This document shows, one piece after another, positions 21,925 to 33,450 of a stretch of 64,000 nucleotides of DNA. The translations under genes were made by a program, and so were the position numbers. The stretch spans positions 9,052,001 through 9,116,000 of the forward strand of contig NC_079482.1 of assembly GCF_026230105.1 (NCBI RefSeq). Direction: 5' to 3'. This stretch comes from Diorhabda sublineata. Lineage: Eukaryota > Arthropoda > Insecta > Coleoptera > Chrysomelidae. Each line of letters begins with the position of its first letter. Position 1 is the stretch's first letter. Below the pieces are notes generated by a model. The model worked only from the letters and a program-made list of their open reading frames with translations, had not been told where the DNA came from and searched no databases.

Positions 21925-23567
21925 AATTTTAAACCCCGAAAACCTCTCATCAGTAGACGCATCTGTAACGGGAGGGTCAGCGGTAATTCACAGGACTATT
22001 TCGATAATGGGGTGAACTGCAGTTAATTTTTTTTTATTTTGAATGTCAGCACAAGATAATGTTGTTTCCTTTTTATAGTTTTTCGCACAATGCATGTCTA
22101 TCATTAACGCATGATTCTCTTAATGTTTTAAATATTTGCAGTTCCCCATCATTCCCTAGTGTGGAAAATATGCTATTCAAGGTTAAAAGTTAAAAAAATG
22201 AGATTTTCTGAAAAACTATAAGTTTTATTTACTTTTTTCCTTTCCTATGAGTCATCGTTTCTGAGATATAACGATTCGAAACATTGTAATCGGCAAAAAA
22301 GGCAACTCCAACTGAAAAAACTATTTTCTTCTTAAAATCAGGAAAAGCTCAATATCAATCGCAAATCTATTCATCAAAAAGTTTATCTACTTTTGGAAAG
22401 TGACAAAATCATGTACTATGTTTACACGCAATAACTGGATGTGACACGACATCTACATTTTACAGGGAGGGTAAAATAACAATTTTTAAAATGTTTGAAA
22501 AACAAGATTTAGTTCAATGTGCTGAAGTTTTTAAAAAAATAATTCAACTCTACAAGAAGCACCAATGGTATTCGCTTTCTGCTTTCTATGTATGGAGCTC
22601 CTAAAATCCTACCTGCTTAGATAAGTATCGATATGTATGTTTAGTTAAAAATATTAAAAGTGAAAAAACAAGTTCAATTGGCTTGTTTCCTCCAACCTCA
22701 GTTGTTGCTAATCAACATCTTTTTCGGGTATATTAACAAGTTCAAGTGTGGCTTGGTTATCAGCTAGACCCTACAGACTGGGGTTGGAGTTGGTCAACAA
22801 TACTCTAGAACCCGTTCATCCTTTACTCCCACCAAACACAATTTTATGCAGCTGTATAAGGGATGTAGTGCTAAATATAGTTGCAAAAAGTCTAACTGTT
22901 TTGTTCTCTGGCATGTATACCTTGTCAAGGCCGGTCCTGCTCTGATATTGAACCACCAAAAGTGGAGGATCCGTTTGATTCCAACGAGGCGGACGATAAA
23001 ATTTTACAACTTTTTTTATTTTAAATCGCTTTTATCTTTTCAATATCTGTTAATTTCCATTATTTTGCAATAATTTCAAATTAAACATGATCGAAACAGA
23101 CCCGTGGGGAAACCACGTTAGAAAAACGCGTTAATTACACTACCTTATAGGTGGTGTGGAAACGTGTGCATATTATAATGATTACAGCTTTTACAACTTT
23201 TGGAATCATTAAACCTCAGAAATGGTGGCTAGTAGAAAAAAAGTATAAATGCGTTTTTTGTAGATAATTTTATGATCTACAATATTTATCTGAGGTATTT
23301 TTATTATAAAACTTACCGTTTTCTGAATATCACGAAAAACTCATTTTTTTTACCATTTTCTTCCACACAAGGAAAATATGGAGGACTTTAAAATTTTATT
23401 TTTAATTATATTTCAAATAATTTTACTGATTTCAGCTTGATGGGAATTTATGTAACTTCGGAAGTCTAAATTGACTGGACTAATTGTTTTGTAGAGGTTT
23501 CTTGATCGTCACTTACATATATTTTTGTAAAGATATACGTAGATTTTATTTTACACACTATTTCTGA
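21925..23567 (+). mobile_element. Long copy of an interspersed repeat family containing a broken gene
   Basis: The left 120 bases (CCCCGAAAACCTCTCATCAG through GGGGTGAACTGCAGTTAATT) recur at 24835-24945, and the right 90 bases (TTTTGTAGAGGTTTCTTGAT through TTTTACACAC, 23489-23567) recur at 25108-25178. In this copy the two parts are about 1.4 kb apart and enclose the pseudogene at 22370-23004. In the other copy they are only about 150 bases apart. The pair therefore looks like a complete family member and an internally deleted one. No terminal inverted repeat or LTR is apparent. The class of element is unknown. Confidence 0.45.
22370..23004 (+). pseudogene. Broken gene of a multicopy arthropod family with a cysteine-rich C-terminal block
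   Basis: Plus frames joined in order read LHAITGCDTTSTFYREGKIT, IFKMFEKQDLVQCAEVFKK, then after a frame change GIRFLLSMYGAPK, DKYRYVCLVKNIKSEKTSSI, GLFPPTSVVANQHLFRVY, a stop, VWLGYQLDPTDWGWSW, LPPNTILCSC, a frame change, KGCSAKYSCKKSNC and CQGRSCSDIEPPKVEDP. From memory the order HAxTGCDTTS ... PPTSxxxxQHxFRVYxQ ... DWGW ... PP ... CxCxKGCxxxCxCKK ... CxGxxC is that of a multicopy arthropod family of hypothetical proteins. The end block resembles a CXC (tesmin/TSO1-like) zinc-binding motif. The role is unknown, but copy number suggests a mobile element. At least three frame changes and one in-frame stop make this copy dead. Confidence 0.55.
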
Positions 23568-23569
23568 AG

Positions 23570-24175
23570 CTACTTTCCTTTTTGATTAACCGGATTTTTA
23601 TTTTGTATTAGCATGAGAAATAGAAATTCACTTCTTCATTTTTCCTAACCATAGACGATATACCTCGCTTCTGTCATATTTCCTTACCTTCTCAATATTT
23701 TTTATTTCAAAATATTCAAGGATATTGACTATTTATTATGGTTTTATACCAGCAAATGTATCAAATTTCCGCTTCAACGTTTATAGAGTGTGATAATTTT
23801 TTATGAAAATTTATGAGTCAGGTCGTTTAAATTTATTTATAGTGACTCATGCAAATCGTGTTGCACATTATATTGATGAAGTTTACTTATCATAAGAGGC
23901 CTTTTTAAATTTTATGGAAAAAATTTTACTAAGCGTCAAAATAAGATATGCCTTATCATTTCTTGGATATTTTGATAAAACATATCTAAAACTAAAACGT
24001 ATAATGAGTTAAATCATACTGACCGACTTGAATTTGAATGGAAATATATCCGTTTGCCAATAAATACCTTATCTAGACTGTAAATTTTGCAGCACAATTA
24101 TTTGTCGTCTAATGTGGCCTTTCTTTTGCTTTCATCTTTACTTTATTTTTAGGCTTCGAAGTAACACTCCGTATC
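23570..24175. other. No recognisable feature
   Basis: AT-rich sequence without an identifiable gene or repeat. Confidence 0.4.
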
Positions 24176-24179
24176 CTCC

Positions 24180-24300
24180 TCCACCAACTTTCCCCGTGAT
24201 TTTATGTCCCGTTATTTTGTCTTATTTTCATTATTTGATCTATAAATCCATTGTCTTCTTGGTCTACCTCTTCTCTTTTTTATTTTCTCACTGACTTCCA
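24180..24300 (-). pseudogene. LINE 3' coding tail (RTE-like), short fragment
   Basis: The minus strand reads KKRRGRPRRQWIYRSN followed by a broken continuation (ESWWRRIRS-like). The GRPRRxW motif followed by a charged helix is the usual end of one group of animal LINE polyproteins. The sequence upstream on the minus strand (24300-24540) may belong to it but is too eroded to read. Confidence 0.35.
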
Positions 24301-24689
24301 TTGGTCATTCTTGTCAGTAGTTTCTCATTATATGTCTTCACCAATTACAATGTTTGTGATTTAGGATCGTTTGATTTATTGACTGCTATAATTTCTTGGT
24401 TCTGTTAATGGGTTCCGTATCGTTGCATATTATTTATTTACCTTTTTGGTCACATTTGTTTCTTTTTTATTATTATAACTTTAGTTTCCGTTTCCATTTT
24501 GTTCGCTTTAAGGTTGCTAAATTCTGCATTTTCGCTTTTAAATTATTATGAAAAAAAATTGGATTCAGATTAAATGAAGATACTTAGAGTAACTATTTAG
24601 AATTTTAGTACTCAAGAAATAGTGGCACTATCGATGCGGGGATACGTACACAGACGCAATAACCAAAAGAAGACCTATAAGGGAGACAA

Positions 24690-24826
24690 AGTTAAACGAG
24701 ATAGTTACAGAGGGAAAACGGATGGTTTTAAAATCAATGGAAACAAAACAAAAATAATGAGATTCGGAAAGCAATATTAAGGTAGAAAGGTTAAAATTGG
24801 CGAGTATGAATTCATGGAAGTAGAAA
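24690..24826 (+). pseudogene. LINE reverse-transcriptase fragment, upstream copy
   Basis: With one frame change the plus strand reads GFKINGNKTKIMRFGKQY, a TAA, then GRKVKIGEYEFMEVEK. This is the region after the YADD motif of an animal LINE (L-K-I-N-x-x-K-T-K, then the strand before F-K-Y-L-G). The same segment recurs at 25326-25455, with the TAA at the same place. It ends within a few bases of the start of the short repeat copy at 24835. Confidence 0.5.
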
Positions 24827-24832
24827 AATGTG

Positions 24833-25180
24833 TTCCAATAATTTCAATCCTCGAAAACCTCCTTTCAGCAGACGCAACCGTAACGTGATTGTTAGCAATA
24901 ATTCTCACGACTATTTCGATAGTGGGGTGAACTGCAGTTAATTTTTTTTTCTATTTTCTATTTCAAAACAAAGATAAACAATAGATATTTGCGAGTCGCT
25001 ACACTGCTTCCAAATTTCACTATTACTAATTTCCTTCAATTTTTTTATATTATACTTAAAATCAAATATGGTCTCATGATTAGAGTCACTTTCAGTCAAT
25101 AATTATTTTGTAGAGGTTTCTTGATCGTCACTTTTCATATATTTATCTGAAGATCAACGTAGATTCTATTTTACACACTC
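24833..25180 (+). mobile_element. Short, internally deleted copy of the 21.9-23.6 kb repeat family
   Basis: The left part (24835-24945) matches 21925-22036: CGAAAACCTC, CAG-AGACGCA, CTATTTCGATA-TGGGGTGAA and CTGCAGTTAATTTTTTTT are shared. The right part (25108-25178) matches 23489-23567: TAGAGGTTTCTTGATCGTCA, CATATATTT, ACGTAGATT-TATTTTACACAC. About 1.3 kb, including the whole coding region of the long copy, is missing in between. It lies between two related pieces of a LINE. Confidence 0.5.
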
Positions 25181-25325
25181 TTATCTTGTCCAAAATAATA
25201 AGTATCTATAGTTTTTTCACGCTTACTCAGCTTTCTTTCAAATACTATAAGAAAATAATATTCATTAAAATTGAAAGATGCTGTACAGGAACGACTTTGT
25301 AACTCATATTGTAAACAAGACAATG

Positions 25326-25669
25326 TTAAACGAGATAGTTATAGAGGGATGGGTTTAAAAATCAATGGAAACAAAATAATGAGATTTGGACAGCAATGTT
25401 AAGGTAGCAAGGTTAAAGTTGGCGACTATGATTTTTTGGATATAGAAAAGTTTAAGTACCTCAGGGTTATGATCAAAAGTAGAGGAGACAGGAGTACTGA
25501 GATTGAAGAAAAAATAATTGATACAAATAGAGTTTCCCATGCTAATAGGAAATTAGTGAAAAGTAAACTACTCTTAAAACGAAGGAAGATCAATCTATAT
25601 AAAACGATGATTAGACCAGTAATCTTAATGAAGTATTTCTTCTTTGTAGATAGCGCAGATCCATAAAAG
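25326..25669 (+). pseudogene. LINE reverse-transcriptase C-terminal fragment, downstream copy
   Basis: The frame 25436-25669 encodes EKFKYLRVMIKSRGDRSTEI, HANRKLVKSKLLLKRRKINL and YKTMIRPVILMKYFF, the segment of animal LINE polyproteins that follows the reverse transcriptase core (FKYLG, then a helix ending in K-x-x-L-Y-K-T-x-I-R-P-V). Upstream, 25326-25435 repeats the sequence of 24699-24820, with the same TAA after the KINGNK block and a 6-base deletion. Clade unclear (RTE- or R4-like). It is cut off where the family has YASETW, so the 3' part is missing. Confidence 0.6.
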
Positions 25670-25674
25670 CGACA

Positions 25675-26670
25675 AATGAGGATATCATAAATAATTCTCT
25701 GGTTAATTCTGATCCCATGATTTTAATAATTGGACCAAACAGTTCTTTTAACATTACCAAGCTCAAAAAAGTATTTTGTTTTATTATCACCATTGATATT
25801 AACAAAGATCGCTTATCATTTCATTTAACACATCAAACTGCAAATTTTCGAGTAAAAAATCTGTATTTTTACTGTTTTCTGAGAATCACCAGATTAGAAT
25901 GACTGTGCAACGGTTTCAGAAAGTTATGAGCTTTAAAAAACAACTTGGTTATCAGATTTTGTTAGTCGGTTTTGTTACAGATCAAGTCATAAACAGCAAC
26001 TATTTTATTCTCAAACGTAACATGAAAAATTTAGTTTTTATGGAGCGTTTGGTTATTTACCAAATAGAAAATTTTCAAATTTGATACATAACGCTTTTTT
26101 TAGAAGGACTATAATTTTTATAATGTAACTTAATTAACAAGTCTAACTGTGGTTATTAATGTTTTTAGAATTATATCCATGTAACGAATTATGTATGATT
26201 CAGAAATACAATTCGATAGATTCATTCATTCTTTATCCCAAAAATGGGCATGTAAAAAGCTTAATAACATAACTTAAGTACAAGCAACCTCTATCTTAAT
26301 AAATCTAACCCATTAATCTGATCCGTAATATAAATTATGCATATTAAATCCACTAGTCAGAAGGGTCGATATTGTCAATCTAGCAGACATTGTCAATTTA
26401 TCTTTGGATAAAGCAAACTCATGTAACAGTGTTGAATTCAAATTACCGACGAAATAAATTAGATGGGTTGCTAATGAGTGTGAAAACGAGTCAAAAGGAA
26501 TCAGAAATCTTCTTTTATCCCTATCGAAACTGTAATTAATGGTTTGTTTGTTTCTACTGCCTTTGGGATGGTGACTATTACCCTTAAATAATTGGTTCTT
26601 AAAGCTATAATTAGAATAGTCGCTATGTATTGCTCTGTTTAGCTGCATTGCATTTACACCAAAGCCCAGA
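25675..26670. other. No recognisable feature
   Basis: AT-rich sequence. Open frames of 60 to 111 codons on both strands have no recognisable motif and look like chance. Confidence 0.4.
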
Positions 26671-26693
26671 TTATTTTCACTTGAGACGTAATA

Positions 26694-26781
26694 ACTCAGT
26701 CCAATCCACGTTCCTTTTCAGTCTCACAAGTGAGACCCTACTGAGTTCTTTAGTGAGTATCAAATACTCACATAACTGAGT
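26694..26781. repeat. Cluster of nested short palindromes
   Basis: ACTCAGT (26694-26700) pairs with ACTGAGT (26740-26746) around a perfect hairpin GTCTCAC-AA-GTGAGAC (26721-26736). A second perfect hairpin GTGAGTAT-CAA-ATACTCAC follows (26753-26771), and a second ACTGAGT stands at 26775-26781, which could pair with the same ACTCAGT. The motifs CTCAC/GTGAG are shared by both hairpins. No gene is attached. Confidence 0.6.
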
Positions 26782-26784
26782 GGA

Positions 26785-27655
26785 ATATTTAACCATTTGC
26801 TATGTGTTGGTATAAGTTGAATAACTTTTATTATTCGAAGAAATTGTGTGAGTTGAAAATGCATTAACCGATGCTTAAATTTGTTAGTTTATTATTGCTA
26901 AATATGCGTGAATAATTAACTTTGTTACTATTTTTAGACTCCAATTTGTAATATACATTCTGTAATAAAATTCGTATGTAATCTTATCTTGATTGCGGTT
27001 TATGAAACAATCTTATTATGTGCGAATTATTTAATAACAATCTTCCTCAATATTATGTAACATTTTATAAAAAAAATCATCTAACTTTCCCCAATTGAAA
27101 TGAACATCTTTTTAATTTACAATCAGCATAAGAAATCTTCAAAGGTAATATATGAGTAGAGTAGGAATAATTGATTGACCTAATTAGTTTGGAGGCTCCT
27201 TCCTATCAATTTTCCAAAAAATAACCTTAGGCGACAAACACCTTAATAGCTCATATTTATTATACTTTCCTGATATCGCATCCACCTTCAAGTAAAAACT
27301 TCAAAAGCAATCAAAAATAGATGGAAATTCCAGGTTGAAGCAACAGAAGGTAACGACAAGCATAATGTGGGTGATAATTTATTTCAAAAAGAAACAAAAT
27401 TAAAATAATGCCATATAAAAAACAACGATTTTCAAACATTTTCTTCTTTCAATAAATTAGATCAATGGTCTACAAACTTATTAGCCAAATAACCAAATAT
27501 GACCTGTACAACAATTTAAAAAAATGCTGCTTATTAGTAAAATTTGATTATACTAAATAAGTACACAAAATTTCACACTTATCAAATATTTATTAATTCG
27601 AACAATGTGTTTGCAACTCCTTAGGACGTTTCAGTAAGTCATGTTGTTTTTAATT
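26785..27655. other. No recognisable feature
   Basis: AT-rich sequence; nothing identifiable. Confidence 0.4.
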
Positions 27656-27659
27656 TTAG

Positions 27660-28395
27660 TCTCCTAAGTGCAAACAGAGAAAATATATGGAAAATAATGA
27701 GGAATAACGAAGTTAGCGAACAACTGATAAACATAGTTAAGAATATATATAAAAAAGGGAATGTGGTATAAGTTAGCGGGATGATGACAAGTAACTTATA
27801 AAGAAATGAGACAAAAAGGCGTTTTAAGCCCGTTGTTTCTTCTAGTCATGAACGAAATAGCTAGAGAAGTGAACAAAGAAGAAAAGAAAACAAACACAGG
27901 ATGCAACAGATTGGGTCCAATCTACATAAACGAACTAATGTATGCGAATGACCTACTAACATTCGCTACACACAAAAATAGCTACAAATTTGAATACAGA
28001 AGTGGAGTAATGAAATGAAGCAATACGAACTACAAATAAACATACAAAATACAGAAATACTGAAAATATCAAACAAATGAGAAGAAGTAACTGTACAAAT
28101 ACAAGGGGAAAAGAAGAACATCAACAGGCTGAAGTATCTAGGGACAATCTAAGATCAGAAGGAAGAATTGACGAAGAGGTAGCCAATAGAGTGAATAAGA
28201 CAATATCTACAATGTAGATTATTCTTGACCAAAAAAGAGGTAACAAGACGTAGAAAAACGAGAATATACGAATTAATACTACTACTAATGGAATGGAGAA
28301 ATGGCAAAAAACCTGGAAAAAAGAGTCATGAACTAAAGACGGGCTCAACAGAAAGAAGATAGAATTAAATAGATAAGAAATATCACCTGAGCACC
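27660..28395 (+). pseudogene. LINE reverse-transcriptase relic (RTE/R4-like)
   Basis: In order on the plus strand: VNREKIWKIMRNNEVSEQLI and NIVKNIYKKG (before the catalytic core), RQKGVLSPLFLLVMNEIARE (the RQGxxLSPxLF motif), GPIYINELMYANDLLTFA (YADD reduced to YAND, so the second catalytic aspartate is lost), LQINIQNTEILKIS-like sequence, RLKYLGTI and EEVANRVNKT, and KKEVTRRRKTRIYEL. These follow the reverse-transcriptase palm and thumb order of animal LINEs. The longest uninterrupted part is 70 codons (27806-28018). Stops and frame shifts occur throughout, and both element ends are missing. Confidence 0.6.
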
Positions 28396-28451
28396 TTTGG
28401 TAGAAGACATTGCGGATAAGTATGTAAAGTAATTAATTATGGTGAATAAAA

Positions 28452-28600
28452 CAGTGGCGGCTAGTGGTAAAAATTTTTGGGTGTTCTGCAATGTTTCCAG
28501 ACAAAATTCACCTTGTAGAAGTTTGGTCGTCTTAGATAAATCTCCATCGATTTTTCGGGCTTCCTTTTTAAAATGATGGATTATCGGAATTGCTGCCATA
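28452..28600. other. Possible hAT-type terminal sequence
   Basis: CAGTGGCGGCTAGTGGTAAA at 28452 resembles the left end of some hAT elements (CAGTGGCGG). It begins about 55 bases after the LINE relic ends. I found no matching right end within the next few hundred bases; the phrase GAGCCCGCTACTAATGG near 28940 is only vaguely similar. The minus strand is open for 84 codons here, without a recognisable product. Confidence 0.25.
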
Positions 28601-29820
28601 TGAGAAAATATGAACCACTAAGCACTACTTACTTCTTTTTCGAAGTCTACTATACTTTAGTATTTACTTCTAGTGTATTTGAAATGTTTCACGTTTTAAA
28701 CATATTTTGGATAATTGAGCACTTCCAGTTACTTGGCCACTATTCATTAAACTAAAGTATGCTTCTGGACTCACTTAGAATCGCATTTAATTTAGCGACA
28801 AAGTTCAAGAAATATGCTTTGAACCAATTTAAATGCCGCACACGATGCGGCTTTGTGTATGTTTGAAGTTCATATAAGGACTGAAATATACAAGGAATAA
28901 TTGATATCCGATTTATGTACACAGTGCTAATAAATAACTGAGCCCGCTACTAATGGTTTTAAATTGATTATCTCCTTCTATCATTACGACAAAATTTTGA
29001 TTCCCTATATGATTTGATAAAACACTTACTTTTGCGATGTTTTTATCCGGTGAAGAATGAGAAAACAATGTCTTTTATCCTTTGGCACTCTTTTTTTTCT
29101 TATAACAATTCATATATATGTTATTTTCAACCCCAGTTTTATTTATTTTTCTGAATAATCGTTCAATTTTGATATTCACAATAGTCTTATTGTATATATG
29201 TGAAATTGTCGTATCCCTTCACATATAAATCGCGGTAGAAATGCAAATAGCTGAAAATCATCGTTCATGGTGGATGCGCAATGGCAAGTTCATCGTGGAA
29301 GGCCCTCTCTCGATCGATAACACATTTTATCGTCTCACATAACCCTGTTCGAGTATGAAAAGGAGAGAAGATCGAGTTGCACTTGCTGCAGATCTCAGTC
29401 TATTCCAAAACGTAATTTTATAAAAGATCAAAAGATCGTGAGAACAATATTGGGTGCACACATAATAGCTATTAGTGAATTAAAATCGATTGACGGGAGG
29501 TGGTTTTCCGGCACGTTTTTGTAAAGTGCAATAGCTGAGAAATTTTTAATTTTTGATTTCTTTTGATCGTTACGTACACTTCAAGTTCAATTAAGCATAA
29601 CTACAAAGTACAAAGTTGGTTTTAACGGGGCTGTAATGAAGAACAAAATGTTTAAACATTGTTCGTAACTAAGCGTGAGGCTTTCAAACATTGCCATTGG
29701 TAGTAAGCTAATTTGACAGGTTTCAAGAGGAATTAGCAAATATATTCGCAGTATTTATTTGAAACATAAACATAAAACGAATGCTAATTGAAATCGCAAT
29801 AATTATTGAAAAGATTCATT
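28600..29820. other. No recognisable feature
   Basis: AT-rich sequence; a slightly GC-richer patch at 29270-29400 carries no identifiable gene. Confidence 0.4.
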
Positions 29821-29834
29821 AAAATATGAAGTGT

Positions 29835-30380
29835 TTATAACTGATGTATTAATCCCACCCCTTTTAGAAAATTTAGAAATGGGATAGCTCTAGCTGTCAA
29901 ACTGTCATACGCCCCAAACTGTATTTCCCTTACTTTCGTAGTCTCTAGCACTTCGGGAGAATGTTTATGGAGGTTTCGTTCTTTACGTAGTAGGGTCTGT
30001 CTATCTCTAGTAAGCCTTGCGTCTTCAGGTGCCCATTGAGGGAGCAAGACTCCTAATAATACTCGTAAATTGTTCGTCCTTAGGTTTATACATTTTTAGT
30101 TATAGATTAGAGGGAGTATCTTTGCTTGTTATATCAATAGGGGTTAAGCCTATTGACTATTCCAGAAACAGCTGATTTTTCCCATCTGCCTCATTTTCTA
30201 GTGTTTCCTCTTTACCTTGTAGCCAATTCCGCAGAATATCAGTGAATCCGCTGTTTCATTTACTTCTACCAATTGGAGAGTATCATTATTCTTTTTGCCC
30301 ACCTCATCTAACTTGTCCCTGTTTTCCCAAACGATAATCTTCTTTGCGATAATTAAACTAGACATTTTTTTCAACTGCAT
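29835..30380 (-). other. Two unassigned open frames on the minus strand
   Basis: 30198-30380 (ATG start) encodes 60 residues, lysine-rich, including KIIVWENRDKLDEVGKK and NETADSLIFCGIGYKVKRK. 29835-30047 is open for 70 codons from a TTG and reads LPQWAPEDARLTRDRQTLLR, KERNLHKHSPEVLE, IQFGAYDSL. Both are more protein-like and richer in G and C than their neighbours, so they may be pieces of one old mobile-element gene. I do not recognise either sequence. Confidence 0.25.
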
Positions 30381-30384
30381 ATAT

Positions 30385-33300
30385 TTCTGCTTGAAAACTA
30401 TTTGGTGTATTGCCCAAACTTTTAGAATATTCTGAGCCCGTACAATCCTATTCCCATTCTGTTATTTTGGAGCGATCCGTGTACTATTTGATGACACTTT
30501 TGTTCATTTTTAATATGGTTTTTGATACTATTTATTTCTAAAGCTTAGTGTTAGGGTAAGAAAATTGGCCTTAAATTTGAATATCTCTAGTTATGCTAAT
30601 TCAATGAAAATCTATTTAGGAATTAAATTTTGCATTCAGGTTCCAATGGAGCATTTACATTATTGATAATATGGTATATTAAAATTGTTCGTTTGTCCGC
30701 TGCAGAGTTATGATAATCAGTGCTACTCAACAATATTGGGAAAAAAATAATTTCGGTTTCACCTAATAGACAGCGTTAAAGCTAAATATCTTTAATAGTT
30801 TTTATTCATTGAAGCCATGCAATAAGATGTTTTAGTGGCTCACAGTCTATAGAACAATCTAGGATACAAAACTCTAGTGTACACTCAAAATTATGTGGCA
30901 TCTATGGTGATGAGTGAGAATACCAGTATCAGAATGGACTCGCTAGATTTCATTCCGGAAACTTTGATCTTAAACATGAGCCGTGTCCTTGTCGGCCAAT
31001 TGTTTGTAAAAAAGTCAATAATACATCTACATCGCTACAGAACTAAAACGATCAAAAAACCATTTTAAAATATCTACATGGATACCAAAACAAGCCTAAT
31101 TCTCCCGTGGTACATAAATCAACGTCGTAAAATTAAAGAATCGATTTTCCATTTTTGAACTCAAACTTTAACAGAACTAAATTGTACAAGTGATAGTAGT
31201 TGAAACTTGATGAAGCTTCAGAAGCATTTGTGAAGCCCGTACTGATGCAAAGAAAGGTAATGCTTAGTATTTTGTGAAATTGGGAACTTGTCATAAGTTG
31301 CTCGAACCTACCCAAACTAATGAGCAGAGCAATGGGTTAACTTTGTCTTCCATTATGACAACGCTAGATCCCACAAATGCGATTTGTTAAAACTATATCT
31401 GAAGATTTCAGTTTTGGTGTATACAAAAGTTGAAATATGGAAAACGTCACGTACAAATTTATGCAATTGATCCACGTATACAAACTGGAATGAACTTTTA
31501 TGTATGATGAAACTATCAAAATTGTTTCAGAATATCAGAACTTTCCATAACATTCTACTACTTTTACAAATATTTACTTGGATCTTCCAATTTAGAGAAG
31601 TGAAAAATTTATTTCCACATTCGGAATGAATTCCTTACAGAATCAAGTCCATTGTCACGTTTTACATGTCAATTACCCAACAAATAAAAGGGGACTTGAT
31701 AATATGGAAATGAGGATAATAATAGATTATCCCAGGTGAATCTTTTCGACCTTATTCTCATTTTTATAAAAAACTTGGAGTCCCTTAAGTCCAATCGCGC
31801 AATTCCACCTACTAATGAAAGTAGTTAACCTTTAAAGGAGTTTCAGTGGATAATATTCCGAGTCAGAGAAATGCATCGTTACAGCTTTATTAAAACAAAT
31901 CGCGTAGTTGAATTTGCCGGTGACTTTCTTTGAATTTTATTCGATTTGGTAAAATTCCAACGATTGTATTCAACTTATATACTGTCATCCTATCTTAGAA
32001 ATTTTAGCGAGAGAGAAGTTTATTCCAACAATACATACTTTTTCTTTTTATGCCGTTTACGTTTTTTTATTTTCTATTGAATGTATAGTAGATGATACAA
32101 ACTTAATGAAATTCCATTAGTAAGAAGAATTAAACTAACATTTGTCGTCAGAATTTTAACATTCTAACAGTACTAATCTTTAGAGTAAGTGCTATATATG
32201 TTGTTTTAGCCAAGGTCCTGCATATTGTAATATTTGTTCAATTCATTAACGAAGGTCGAAATTTGAGAAAAATACTAGCCAGGATACGAGTATTGTTTAG
32301 AAAGTTTCCGACCTAAGAAATAACCAAGCAAGTTTTTTTCGATAATAATTTTTATTCATCAACAGGTCATTTAGCGTCTACTTTTGTCAATTCATGTCGA
32401 CTGACATCCATTGAAGTCGATTGAGGTCAATTGTCATTTGATTTTGATTGATGTCTTTCCTTTAGTCAGTATATGCAAATAATTTCTAACCAATTTATAT
32501 TGATAAGTGCTGACATCTTTAGGTTGAGGCAGGAAACTTCTCAGATAATCCTCGTCGTTACCATGGCTTAGACATCGTCAACGAGTGTTTCATATAGATT
32601 TTTGTATTCAAATGCGAACAACTAAATTTCTGAGTAATGAAGAAAACAATTCCGAATTCTAGGTGACAAATTCGTTTAATAGTTTTGGTCGACATTGTTT
32701 GATATATTGATTTGGAAAAATAAATTATATGACTCTTTTTGCTCTTATCATTTAAACCCATTTACAGATGGAAACAACTGTTAAATAAATTGTTTATCAT
32801 GTGTAGGGTTTCTATATTTTTTTCTGTAATCGAAGTAAAGTGGTTTTTCTAGGTCAGACAAAAGTACATATCTAGTATCAAAATAAAGTATAATTTATTT
32901 TTATTCATTATTATGATGTCGTTTCTTGCAGTTAGTTTTAAATTAGTATTTCAACTGAACAATCTCATAGTATTTTACAGTCTATATTCAAAGTAAATGT
33001 GTAATTAATTTTTTATTAAATTCAAAAAAGTCTTTTTATGGATGCTGACGTGGTGGGAATTGACATTAGAAATGAAATCGCTGTAGGCAAGTTTGAAAAA
33101 GTATCACCAAATATATTTGACTATTTGAATATGTGAAATATAGTAATTTTTTGTGACAAGTGTATCACAAATTATCGCATGAATCGCAGCGAAGAAATGC
33201 CTTGACACACGAATTACATAGTATGTTTTTTTATTTTATCTACTAGTGAAAATTATATCAAAATACAGAAGTTGTATGGTAATTTTCCTTATAAAATATA

Positions 33301-33445
33301 TTATATACTTATTAACACTTTAGTCAAGATTAGAACAAATTAACAAAAGAACAGACGAATTTGTGTTATTAAATTTGTCAACCCTTTTCTTCGGGATGTG
33401 TAAATACCACCTAAAAATAATTATTATTACATAAGTAGAAAAATA
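30385..33445. other. No recognisable gene
   Basis: AT-rich sequence. At 32375-32460 there is a short run of related phrases (GTCGACTGACAT, GAAGTCGATTGAGGTCAATTG, TTTGATTTTGATTGATGTC) that looks like degenerate short tandem repeats. Nothing else stands out. Confidence 0.4.
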
Positions 33446-33450
33446 AAAAA

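Noticed and set aside
26313..26648. 111-codon minus-strand frame
   Set aside because: No recognisable motif and AT-driven composition.
28452..28960. Complete hAT element
   Set aside because: The left-end-like CAGTGGCGG is present, but no inverse right end or 8-bp duplication could be found.
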